DNA of 64,000 bases from positions 1-64,000 of the forward strand of contig JBKGHI010000015.1 of assembly GCA_046520405.1 (NCBI GenBank), written 5' to 3'. The DNA comes from Myxococcus sp046520405 (lineage in GTDB: Bacteria > Myxococcota > Myxococcia > Myxococcales > Myxococcaceae). Every line of letters begins with the position of its first letter. Within the stretch, counting starts at the first letter, position 1. Position numbers and translations under genes: made by a program. Shown here piece after piece: positions 46,926-53,850 of this stretch. Below the pieces are notes generated by a model. That model saw only the letters and a list, made by a program, of their open reading frames with translations. It ran no database searches and was not told where the DNA came from.

Positions 46926-47132
46926 GGAGGCATCGGTTCGGGCGGAGGGCTGCATGAGCCGCGCATGTAGCGTGGGTGAGGGTGGCTCGCAAGCCAACCA
47001 GCATGGGGGCGTGTGTGGTCGTGATGGCGGGGATGAGGTGGGCAGGGGGCCGTTGGAGGGCCTACGGCCGGCTGGTGGGTAGACGCCGACTCGACGCCGC
47101 GACGCCAGTGATGTAGGGTGCTTGGCGCCGTG

Positions 47133-47471
47133 ATGACTTCCAATACCCAGGAACTCCGGGCTCGGCTCGACCAGCTGCAGGCCAGTCTTTCCACCCGCGA
47201 GAGCACGACGCGCTTCGCCCATGCGGGCGTTTCCGTCGTCATCGCCTCCCTGGTGGGGGGCGCGTCGGGCAAGCTCTTCTACGACTCCCTCCGCACGCCC
47301 CTGCTGGCATGGGCGGCGGCCTTGGCGTCCCTGGCGCTGCTCGTCTACGCCGCCATCAGCTACCGCGCGGGGCGCAAGCTCCTGGTGGACGAGCTGAAGC
47401 AATACGAGTCGATGCTGGCCCTGCGCAGCGAGCTGCGGCTGGACGACCCCTCGGCGCTGCTCCCCCGGTGA
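47133..47471 (+). CDS. Small two-helix membrane protein, unknown
   Basis: 112 aa from the ATG at 47133 (an upstream in-frame start at 47118 adds five residues). An amphipathic coiled-coil-like start (TQELRARLDQLQASLSTRES) is followed by two hydrophobic segments (~32-50 and ~60-78) and a charged tail. No family recognised. Its stop overlaps the GTG start of tmk (GTGA), so it is translationally coupled to it. It diverges from ribB across 207 bp. Confidence 0.72.
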   Translation: MTSNTQELRARLDQLQASLSTRESTTRFAHAGVSVVIASLVGGASGKLFYDSLRTPLLAWAAALASLALLVYAAISYRAGRKLLVDELKQYESMLALRSELRLDDPSALLPR

Positions 47472-48142
47472 GCGCCGCGAGGAAGAGGGTCAAGGGCGCC
47501 GCGACGCGGGCCCCGGGGCGGTTCATCGTCCTGGAAGGGCTCGATGGCGCCGGCACCACCACGCAGGTGGAGCGGCTGGCGGCGGCTCTGAGGGCCGAGG
47601 GCCACTCGGTGCTGACCACGCGGGAGCCGTCTGACGGCCCCGTGGGGACGATGATTCGCCAGGCGCTCACGGGCCGGTTGGGGTTGCCGAACGGGGCAGG
47701 GCCCCTGGCCCCGGAGACGCTGGCGCTGCTGTTCGCCGCGGACCGGACGGACCACCTGACGGCCCGGGTGCTCCCGGCGCTGGCGGCGGGGCAGATCGTG
47801 CTGTGTGACCGGTACGTCCTGTCGTCCCTGGCGTATCAGGGCGCGTCGCTGCCCATGGAGTGGGTGGAGGCGGTCAATGCGTGCGCGGTGTCTCCGGACC
47901 TGACGCTGTTCGTCGGCGTGGCGCCCGAGGTGGCGGCGCGGCGCCGCAAGGCGCGCGGCGGGGCGGAGGAGCTGTTCGAGGCGGATGAGGCGCAGCGGCG
48001 GATTGCGAAGCAATACTTGGCCGCGATTCGTCGCCGGGAAAAGCACGAGCGCATCGTTCACATTGACGGTGAGCAGGGGATTGACGCTGTGACGACCGCG
48101 TCTCTGGCTGAGATTCGCAAGCTATTGGCTCGTAAGCGCTGA
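47468..48142 (+). CDS. tmk: Thymidylate kinase
   Basis: Phosphorylates dTMP to dTDP; 224 aa from a GTG at 47468 overlapping the upstream stop. The P-loop LEGLDGAGTTTQ (~21-32), the DR motif CDRYVLSSLAYQGA (~113-126) and the thymidylate-binding TTREPSDG are present. The P-loop has Thr-Thr where Lys-Ser/Thr (GKST) is usual: GAGTTTQ. The same substitution is seen in a subset of thymidylate kinases. Alternative: a dNMP kinase of related type. The ~15-residue basic start (SAARKRVKGAATR) is extra. Confidence 0.9.
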   Translation: MSAARKRVKGAATRAPGRFIVLEGLDGAGTTTQVERLAAALRAEGHSVLTTREPSDGPVGTMIRQALTGRLGLPNGAGPLAPETLALLFAADRTDHLTARVLPALAAGQIVLCDRYVLSSLAYQGASLPMEWVEAVNACAVSPDLTLFVGVAPEVAARRRKARGGAEELFEADEAQRRIAKQYLAAIRRREKHERIVHIDGEQGIDAVTTASLAEIRKLLARKR

Positions 48143-48164
48143 GTCGGCTCGAAGTAGAGTTTGA

Positions 48165-48374
48165 CGTGCGATAACGAAAGTCGCGCTTGCCTGGAGCTGG
48201 CTGCCCCTGACGCAGTGGTTTGATGTTCACGGGCAACACGCCTCGCTCAATCGCTTTGACGCCATGCTGGACTGGACTTGGCGCGGTCAGGATGCGGCGA
48301 CCGAATATTGGGGGGCACAAGGCACGACTGTCCAACTGACCGGCCAAGCTCAGGCCCGGACTCCCATGTGGTAG
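48165..48374 (+). pseudogene. Start-less coding fragment
   Basis: An open stretch of 69 codons with protein-like composition but no credible start: WSWLPLTQWFDVHGQHASLN, then RFDAMLDWTWRGQDAATEYW and a tail ending ARTPMW. Codon choice is less G/C-biased in third position than in neighbouring genes. It ends at a TAG, 9 nt before the next ATG. It reads like the 3' end of a gene whose 5' part is lost. Confidence 0.35.
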
Positions 48375-48383
48375 CGTTCGGCC

Positions 48384-48734
48384 ATGTTGGGACTCATCAT
48401 CGTGGGCGTGATCGCCGGTATTCTCGTCGTCGTCGGACTCGTGGTCCTGCTTCGGTGGACAGTGGGGGCTGACGTACGGCGCTCAAAGGTGCTCACGCAG
48501 GGTGTGTCAGGGACGGCGCGCATCCTCGGTTGGGAGCAGACCGGGGGCAGCCACGGGCGCAACGACATCCTCCGCTTCTCGCTGACCATTCGCCTCCCTT
48601 CGGAGGACTCCGAGTTCCAGGCCACGGCAGACCGCATCGTGCGGCCCATGGAGGCGCCGCTCTTCCAAGCGGGAATGCAGCGACCGGTGCGCGTTCTTCG
48701 GGACGGCGAGCGCCTGCTGGTGGAACTTGAGTAG
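48384..48734 (+). CDS. Small membrane-anchored protein, unknown
   Basis: 116 aa. An N-terminal membrane segment (~3-24, LIIVGVIAGILVVVGLVVLL) is followed by a ~90-residue soluble domain with beta character (VSGTARILGWEQTGG, ILRFSLTIRLPSEDSEFQAT, PVRVLRDGERLLVELE), resembling DUF3592-like or OB-type small domains. No clear ribosome-binding site precedes the ATG. It follows the start-less fragment and is followed by a hairpin, so it may be the surviving gene of a disrupted pair. Confidence 0.6.
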   Translation: MLGLIIVGVIAGILVVVGLVVLLRWTVGADVRRSKVLTQGVSGTARILGWEQTGGSHGRNDILRFSLTIRLPSEDSEFQATADRIVRPMEAPLFQAGMQRPVRVLRDGERLLVELE

Positions 48735-48736
48735 CG

Positions 48737-48760
48737 TGGGGCCCCTGTTGAGGGGGCCCA
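48737..48760 (+). terminator. Hairpin after the small membrane protein gene
   Basis: TGGGGCCCCT / AGGGGGCCCA, 10-bp stem with one central G-G mismatch and a GTTG loop, 2 nt past the stop. No T-run follows. Confidence 0.45.
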
Positions 48761-49152
48761 GAGCAAGGTGCTTGGGCGCGGCAGGGACCGCGCGGGGCAC
48801 TTGTTGCTTCGCTCGGTCAGGCGCTCGGACCCACCACCCGGACGCGTGCCCTGAAATCCACTACGGCGGAGCGGAAGGGGCTCGAATCTTAAGGCCGGGC
48901 TGAGACCTCGGTGGTTCCGACTTCGCGTCGCGGATACGCGACACTCGCGCGCTTGCATTGACGAACTGGTGAGCGTGGCAGTGGCATTCGTATGGCGCGG
49001 CGACCGAGTCTAGGGAAGGCACACCTGGCCATCGTGTGATGGCCACGGCAGTTCCTTTGCGGAATGCAGAATCCTGACGACTTTCGCCTCGTCATTCTCC
49101 TGTGATTTCATTGGAAGGCTTTGCAGTTGATGTCGACGGTCTGAGGCTGCGC
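48761..49152. other. Gap without a supported gene
   Basis: About 390 bp with only short, low-quality frames on both strands. GC content falls noticeably from left to right, marking entry into the AT-richer patch. No repeat, RNA gene or promoter could be identified with confidence. Confidence 0.6.
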
Positions 49153-49689
49153 TCAGCGTTTGGGTGGATCGCCATCTCCCTTGTTCTTGTTGGGAAGTTG
49201 AATGACCTCGCCACTCGTACGCTTCATGCCAAGCAAGGTTGCGATAGGGTTTTCAATGTATCTCTTTGCTGTGGAGCGCCCGATTGCAGCCAAGACTGCT
49301 TTTTCGTTTGGCGCCATCAAATGATAGGTGCTGCCCATCAACATGCAGCCCCAGTCGCTTGCTAGAGCGCAGATTTTTCTGATGAGGCTGTGCGAAATTG
49401 ACCTGACATCGACACGAAAGCCGACCCATTGCACTCTGTGAGTGTCATCGAAGCAAACAGATGCAGTGTCGCCTCGTTCGTCACCCCAGATAAGCATCTC
49501 TTCCGACCAAGAGCCTGCACCGGGAAGAATCGAGTCTAAACGCTCCTTGAATCCGCTCGGTGGTTGTGCGTCAGACCACCAGTCAAAATCCTCAGCAAGG
49601 TCTTGCGGAACCGAGATGGGCACCGTTCCGAATTTTGCGCGAAGCGCGCTCATTGGGATGAGGTCGATTCTGAATTGCCAAATCGCCAT
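49153..49689 (-). CDS. Orphan hypothetical protein in AT-richer DNA
   Basis: 178-aa soluble protein of no recognised family: acidic/aromatic N-half (LAEDFDWWSDAQPPSGF, ~32-48), then IRKICALASDWGCMLMGSTY (~103-122) and a basic tail. GAGG lies 8 nt before the ATG. GC content and codon use are clearly lower than in housekeeping genes of the window. Size, composition and isolation are reminiscent of immunity proteins of polymorphic-toxin systems, but no toxin gene is recognisable next to it, so this is only a guess. Confidence 0.6.
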   Translation of the reverse strand: MAIWQFRIDLIPMSALRAKFGTVPISVPQDLAEDFDWWSDAQPPSGFKERLDSILPGAGSWSEEMLIWGDERGDTASVCFDDTHRVQWVGFRVDVRSISHSLIRKICALASDWGCMLMGSTYHLMAPNEKAVLAAIGRSTAKRYIENPIATLLGMKRTSGEVIQLPNKNKGDGDPPKR

Positions 49690-49861
49690 TCTTGAACCTC
49701 GTGACGAAAGTAGGGCGGGGCTGATCGACAGACCTGACCATGATCGCCTTTTCGGGCATGGACCGTGAGCTCGTCCCCGACGCGGAAGAAGAAGTGCTCG
49801 GACGCCCTCGGGCGGGTGACCGGGCTGCGTTGGATGGTGGGAGACCGTAATGGAGGGCGCT

Positions 49862-50203
49862 TCAGAAAATCGTTCCGATGGTGTCCTTCACCACCCTATA
49901 GCGGAATGTAAATGCAGAACCCGTACTGCACGGTGCCCATCCCGCAGCGAGGGCTTCTTTGATGATGTCGCGGACGAGGGCGGGGGTCACGCCCGTTTGG
50001 TGCGGTGCAATCCAGTTATCGGGGCGGCTGACGCATAGGTCGACGACCAGGACTCGTCGGGGCCCTTCTGCGCTTACTTGAATGGCAAGGCGCATCGGAG
50101 TCTGGAGGGCTCCCTGTGAGTACGTTGGCTTCTTTCGGATGCGCCATTCGTATTCGGACTCTCCCATGCGAACGCGACGGCTACCCCTCTTGGGAATCGT
50201 CAT
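49862..50203 (-). CDS. Conserved-looking hypothetical protein
   Basis: 113 aa from the ATG at 50203. An ATG at 50230 with GAGG 3 nt upstream would add nine residues. The sequence (RRVRMGESEYEWRIRKKPTY, then PMRLAIQVSAEGPRRVLVVD, PHQTGVTPALVRDIIKEALA) looks like a compact alpha/beta protein and ends FTFRYRVVKDTIGTIF. I recognise no named family and no function. It lies in the AT-richer patch, upstream of the 178-aa orphan gene on the same strand. Confidence 0.6.
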   Translation of the reverse strand: MTIPKRGSRRVRMGESEYEWRIRKKPTYSQGALQTPMRLAIQVSAEGPRRVLVVDLCVSRPDNWIAPHQTGVTPALVRDIIKEALAAGWAPCSTGSAFTFRYRVVKDTIGTIF

Positions 50204-50272
50204 CAGCACCAATACTACTCCATTCCGCATCCACCTCGCCGCGCTCAGCGGGCGTCGTCTCCCGCGCGACGC

Positions 50273-50470
50273 GTAGGGCCTGGGCGTGCCGGGCCTGGAG
50301 GCCCATCCAGTGAGAAGCTGGCGTACAGTTCCTGGCGCGAGGCAGCGCCGCCCATGACGAACTCCTTTCGCCGCACCATGGTGTTGAAGTTGGTGGCGTT
50401 GTCGACGCGCACGCGTCCCAGGCGCAGCTTGCTGCGCGGCAGCGCTCCTCCGCTGGGGTCATCGTCGCCC
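50273..50470 (-). pseudogene. C-terminal gene fragment
   Basis: A stretch reading minus-strand from about 50470 has protein-like sequence (PRSKLRLGRVRVDNATNFNT, then MVRRKEFVMGGAASRQELYA and SFSLDGPPGPARPG) but meets a stop at its 5' side with no start, so only the end of a gene is left. The fragment runs into the start region of the 113-aa gene. I do not recognise the family. Confidence 0.35.
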
Positions 50471-50577
50471 CCGTGGTGTCATCGCGGAACGGGTGGATGC
50501 GTGGAGATTGTCCACGAAGAGAATCGCTTTGCTGTTACCTTCCTCGACTTCCCCGTGAGCCAAGGAGTTATTGCAGA

Positions 50578-51189
50578 ATGCGATTGTTCAAGCGAGTTGT
50601 CTATCTTTGCGCCGCCGTTCTCTTTCCTGCCTGCGGCGGAGGAGATGGGGTGATCGGGCAGGACGACGCGCTGGCGCAGCAAGAGTCAGCGGCATCCTCC
50701 GTGGCGCGTGACGGATGCATCTACAGCATCTCCGCCTACCCGCAGCCGAACGTGACGCCGACTGTCTATGACGTCAGGCTCTTCCGCCAGCCTATCCCGA
50801 CGTGTGTGTATGGTTTCGGCGGCGTGACCCTGGGTACGTCCATCGTCTATGAGCCGACGCGGTCCGTGGCGATGAGCGAGCTGGGAATCGCCGCGAGCTA
50901 CACCAAGAAGTCGAGCCTCGGCGGCAGCGCGCCCATCACCCTCAGCGTGCACCATGTGGACCCGGCCACACTGACCGTCATCCGGAGCAGCGGCTTGGGC
51001 GTCTACCTGGGGGCGGGCAACATCGTGTCGGAGAACGTAGCAATTGCCGCGGATGGCACCACGGTAACCGTCTCGGGCTCGAAGACCGGCGTCATCTGGG
51101 GAGAGAGCGGCAGCGGGAGCCACTACACCGCGAGTTTCCCGGACTTCTTCACCAGCACCACGCCGCCGACCGTCATGGCGTTCCCGTGA
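50578..51189 (+). CDS. Exported lipoprotein, unknown function
   Basis: 203-aa predicted lipoprotein. The ATG at 50578 follows AAGGAG and gives a short signal with lipobox LFPACGGG (Cys ~19). The mature protein is beta-rich with Ser/Thr/Gly-rich strands (ASYTKKSSLGGSAPITLSVH, AIAADGTTVTVSGSKTGVIW) and two further cysteines (CIYS, PTCVYG) that could pair. No family recognised. A terminator-like hairpin follows. Confidence 0.72.
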   Translation: MRLFKRVVYLCAAVLFPACGGGDGVIGQDDALAQQESAASSVARDGCIYSISAYPQPNVTPTVYDVRLFRQPIPTCVYGFGGVTLGTSIVYEPTRSVAMSELGIAASYTKKSSLGGSAPITLSVHHVDPATLTVIRSSGLGVYLGAGNIVSENVAIAADGTTVTVSGSKTGVIWGESGSGSHYTASFPDFFTSTTPPTVMAFP

Positions 51190-51214
51190 GGCCTCGCCTC
51201 GCACCTCGTGCCAC

Positions 51215-51243
51215 ATGAGGTTTGGGGGCGGGAGAAACCTCAT
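51215..51243 (+). terminator. Hairpin after the lipoprotein gene
   Basis: ATGAGGTTT (51215-51223) / AAACCTCAT (51235-51243), a perfect 9-bp stem with an 11-nt loop, 26 nt after the stop; no T-run. Confidence 0.5.
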
Positions 51244-51462
51244 TCGAGGACTCCTGCCCCGAGGTCCCTCGCGCGCGAGGAGCGGCGTAGGCGATGCTCC
51301 GGTGATTCCGACCCGTTTCGCCGCTATATGACCTCGTGGGCCCCATGCGCGCCTCTCACACATACTCGCCGCGCCGCGCATAGCACTCAGCGTTTGGGCT
51401 CTGGGTAGGCACAGGGGGAGGGGAATCGACCGTTCCTGGGCCGCGATAGAAAGGGACTGAGC

Positions 51463-52548
51463 ATGCAGGCACTCGGCAGCAAGGCGCAGGGGGCTCGGCT
51501 TGAGCGCATGAAGGCGTCGCCGCGCTTCAAGGACGGGACGTTCCACAACACCTTCCCGGTGAGTCAGGGGCTGAAGAAGGGCACCGCTGTCTCGACGATG
51601 AAGGAGTTCATCTGGGGCGGTCAGCGGCGGGTGCCGACGGGCGTGCTGCCCATCGTCAGTCCGCTGGAGCAGTGGCTGCGCCCGGTGCAGAGCGGGTTCC
51701 GCGCGACGTGGCTCGGGCATTCCACCGTCCTGCTTGAGGTCGATGGGAAGCGCGTGCTGACCGACCCGGTATGGGGAGAACGCATCTCTCCGCTCCCCTT
51801 CGCGGGGCCGAAGCGGTTTCACCCCGCGCCGGTGACAATCGGTCAACTTCCCCCGCTCGACGCGGTCGTCATCTCGCACGACCACTACGACCACCTCGAC
51901 TACGCGACCATAATTCAGCTCATCCCGCTCGGCGTCCCGTTCGTCACCTCACTCGGGGTGGGGGCGCACCTGGAGGCGTGGGGCGTGCCGCCCGAACGAA
52001 TCACCGAGCTCGACTGGTGGGAGTCAGCGCAGATCGGCGGCCTTGTCATCACCGCGGCGCCCTCGCAGCACTTCTCGGGGCGCGGCGTGGCCGATAGGAA
52101 CCGGACGGCGTGGTCGTCGATGGTGGTGCGCGGTCCACATCACGCCGTCTTCTTCAGCGGCGACACCGGCCTGACCCAGGAGTACGTCGAGATCCGGCAG
52201 CGGCTGGGACCGTTCGACCTCATCATGCTCGAGGTTGGGGCGTGGGATCCGGCGTGGGGAGACATTCACCTCGGACCGGAGAATGCGTTGAAAGCGCACG
52301 AGCTGTTGGGCGGTGGCGCCTTCTTGCCGGTCCATTGGGGCACGTTCAATCTCGCCATCCATTCCTGGGACGAGCCCGCGGAGACGCTCGTGAAGCTCGC
52401 CCCGACGAATGCGCCGCTGGTCATGCCGCGGCTCGGGCAGCCGATCGAGCCGCGCCAGGTGAAGTCAATCGACCCGTGGTGGCGAGAAGTCGAGCAGACC
52501 GAGACGGCACCGGCGCCAGTGGAGGCGGTGACGGAACCCTCCGACTGA
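51463..52548 (+). CDS. UlaG/NAPE-PLD-like metallo-beta-lactamase-fold hydrolase
   Basis: MBL-fold hydrolase of the UlaG/NAPE-PLD-like group, 361 aa. The N-terminal LGHSTVLLEVDGKRVLTDPV motif (~86-105) and the metal signature SHDHYDHLD (HxHxDH, ~139-147) are clear. Later ligands lie in APSQHFSGRG (~199), FSGDTG (~228) and PVHWGTF (~290). Members cleave phosphodiester or lactone bonds; the substrate here is unknown. No signal peptide is seen. It is convergent with the RhiA-like gene, with a strong hairpin between them. Confidence 0.88.
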   Translation: MQALGSKAQGARLERMKASPRFKDGTFHNTFPVSQGLKKGTAVSTMKEFIWGGQRRVPTGVLPIVSPLEQWLRPVQSGFRATWLGHSTVLLEVDGKRVLTDPVWGERISPLPFAGPKRFHPAPVTIGQLPPLDAVVISHDHYDHLDYATIIQLIPLGVPFVTSLGVGAHLEAWGVPPERITELDWWESAQIGGLVITAAPSQHFSGRGVADRNRTAWSSMVVRGPHHAVFFSGDTGLTQEYVEIRQRLGPFDLIMLEVGAWDPAWGDIHLGPENALKAHELLGGGAFLPVHWGTFNLAIHSWDEPAETLVKLAPTNAPLVMPRLGQPIEPRQVKSIDPWWREVEQTETAPAPVEAVTEPSD

Positions 52549-52797
52549 CGGAGCAGCCGGAGTGCGTGTCAGCACGGGATGGGCGTGGGTGGTGCTTGAT
52601 GCGCGGGCCGCGCCCCGGAGGAGGGGCGCCCTTCCAGCGCTTGACGATGCGGCTCCATGACACCTCCGGCCCGACGCCCCTTGAGGGGGCGCGGGCCTGG
52701 TGCCTCAACAGGAGACAGACCGTGGAGTTCCGACACCCGGACAACTGGCGCCCCCGACACATCACCGTGGACAGCGCTACTTCCGCTTCACTCCGGG
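52549..52797. other. Gap without a supported gene
   Basis: About 250 bp with short open frames on both strands but no start, ribosome-binding site or recognisable protein. Nothing definite is seen apart from the hairpin that ends it. Confidence 0.55.
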
Positions 52798-52829
52798 CGC
52801 CTGCATGTTGCCGTCCAACATGCAGGCGC
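52797..52829. terminator. Strong 14-bp hairpin between convergent genes
   Basis: Left arm 52797-52810, right arm 52816-52829, core CGCCTGCATGTTG / CAACATGCAGGCG with an outer G-C pair and a 5-nt loop CCGTC. The stem is perfect. It lies 25 nt past the RhiA-like stop and ~250 nt past the UlaG-like stop; probably terminates the RhiA-like gene or both. Confidence 0.7.
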
Positions 52830-52853
52830 GGCAGACTTCATCCGGTGAGAGGA

Positions 52854-53609
52854 TTATTGCGAGATGGTCCACGTATTGTCGTCGTTCAGTACTGCGGTGA
52901 GTGAGTAGACATTGTCGTCGTAGACGACCGGGGCCGTCTCGGTAATCGTCTGGATGTCCAGTACCGTCCCCACTTTCATGTCGACCCCGGCCGCAATCCA
53001 GTACGAGGGCGTGGGTGTAAAGTAATGCTTGAGGTTGGCGCCGGCCTGGACCGCGAACGTCCCGGCGTCCCCCATTCCGATACCCACCGAGAACGTGGAG
53101 GGGGGGACCTTTGGATCGTCCTGGATCATCAAGGTCCCGTGATCGTCGGAGGGCTGTGCAGGCGACAGGTTCGGGCCAGGGCTCACCGAAAAATAGGTGG
53201 TGTCCCCGGCTGATGGATCCGCAGGGATTGACATCCCTGCCTCGAACGACACGTCGGGCTTCAGGGTACCCGTCTGTGCCCAGAGGAAGGTATAGTTGAT
53301 CGTCCATTTGAAGATGAAATATGCACCCGGCACGATCTCGTATGGGGTGGCGAGCCACGCCAATGAGAAGAAGTTCGGGTCGGTCAGCTGAGCCGGATTC
53401 GTCTGATAGATGTAGAAGGTCCACGGTTGGGCGGATTTATTGTACACGGCCAGGGAGTAGGCCGTGCCGTCATTGGCCGGCTGCATGGCCCCCGTTTCGA
53501 AGCCGTTGGGGGTGTATCCTCCAGACTGCGGTGCATCCACCTTGGCAATGTAAGCGCTCTCATTGCTGGGGAGCGTCATCTCTGGCGCCACGTCCATGGC
53601 AAACATCAT
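52854..53609 (-). CDS. RhiA-like protein
   Basis: 251-aa protein starting at one of two adjacent ATGs (53609 preferred; AGGAGA lies ~8 nt upstream). The N-terminal half resembles RhiA of rhizobia: AYSLAVYNKSAQPWTFYIYQ, then FSLAWLATPYEIVPGA and FKWTINYTFLWAQTGTL. The second half is beta-rich, ending in YSLTAVLNDDNTWTISQ. There is no signal peptide. RhiA is a quorum-regulated rhizosphere protein of unknown biochemistry, so function remains open. A sigma54-like promoter and a tandem palindrome lie upstream. Confidence 0.68.
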   Translation of the reverse strand: MMFAMDVAPEMTLPSNESAYIAKVDAPQSGGYTPNGFETGAMQPANDGTAYSLAVYNKSAQPWTFYIYQTNPAQLTDPNFFSLAWLATPYEIVPGAYFIFKWTINYTFLWAQTGTLKPDVSFEAGMSIPADPSAGDTTYFSVSPGPNLSPAQPSDDHGTLMIQDDPKVPPSTFSVGIGMGDAGTFAVQAGANLKHYFTPTPSYWIAAGVDMKVGTVLDIQTITETAPVVYDDNVYSLTAVLNDDNTWTISQ

Positions 53610-53728
53610 GGGGCCCTCTCCTGTCGGGTGACTGCTGTGGGTTGGTGTGTCTGGGGTGAGCTGTTGAGGCGGTTGGCTTTTTCTGGGCTGGGGGCGAGGA
53701 GCCCTGCGTAAGCCCGGGCGTTCCCGTG

Positions 53729-53744
53729 AGCACACGTCGTGCCA
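53729..53744 (-). promoter_or_regulatory. Sigma54-like promoter for the RhiA-like gene
   Basis: Read on the minus strand, TGGCACGACGTGTGCT matches the sigma54 consensus TGGCAC-N5-TTGCT with one mismatch and the required GG-N10-GC spacing. Transcription would start near 53718, giving a leader of ~110 nt before the ATG at 53609. Confidence 0.6.
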
Positions 53745-53807
53745 TGCCTCGCTGACACGGTGATGTCAGTGGCGGGGGTGCCGCTGTCGCGTGCGTACGC
53801 CTGTCCT

Positions 53808-53827
53808 GGACATGTCCGGACATGTCC
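53808..53827. promoter_or_regulatory. Tandem 10-bp palindrome, candidate activator site
   Basis: Two adjoining copies of the perfect palindrome GGACATGTCC. They lie 64-83 bp upstream of the -24 end of the sigma54-like promoter, where enhancer-binding proteins usually bind, and between the RhiA-like gene and the end of the kinase gene. Confidence 0.55.
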
Positions 53828-53850
53828 GGACGCGAGCGGCTCCGGTCACG

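Noticed and set aside
46926..47132. FMN riboswitch upstream of ribB
   Set aside because: None of the conserved RFN-element segments could be found.
49153..50230. Rhs or other polymorphic toxin-immunity pair
   Set aside because: No toxin core, Rhs repeats or known immunity fold is recognisable; only size and composition suggest it.
52549..52797. Possible transposase remnant on the minus strand
   Set aside because: Only short frames with no catalytic motif or terminal repeats.
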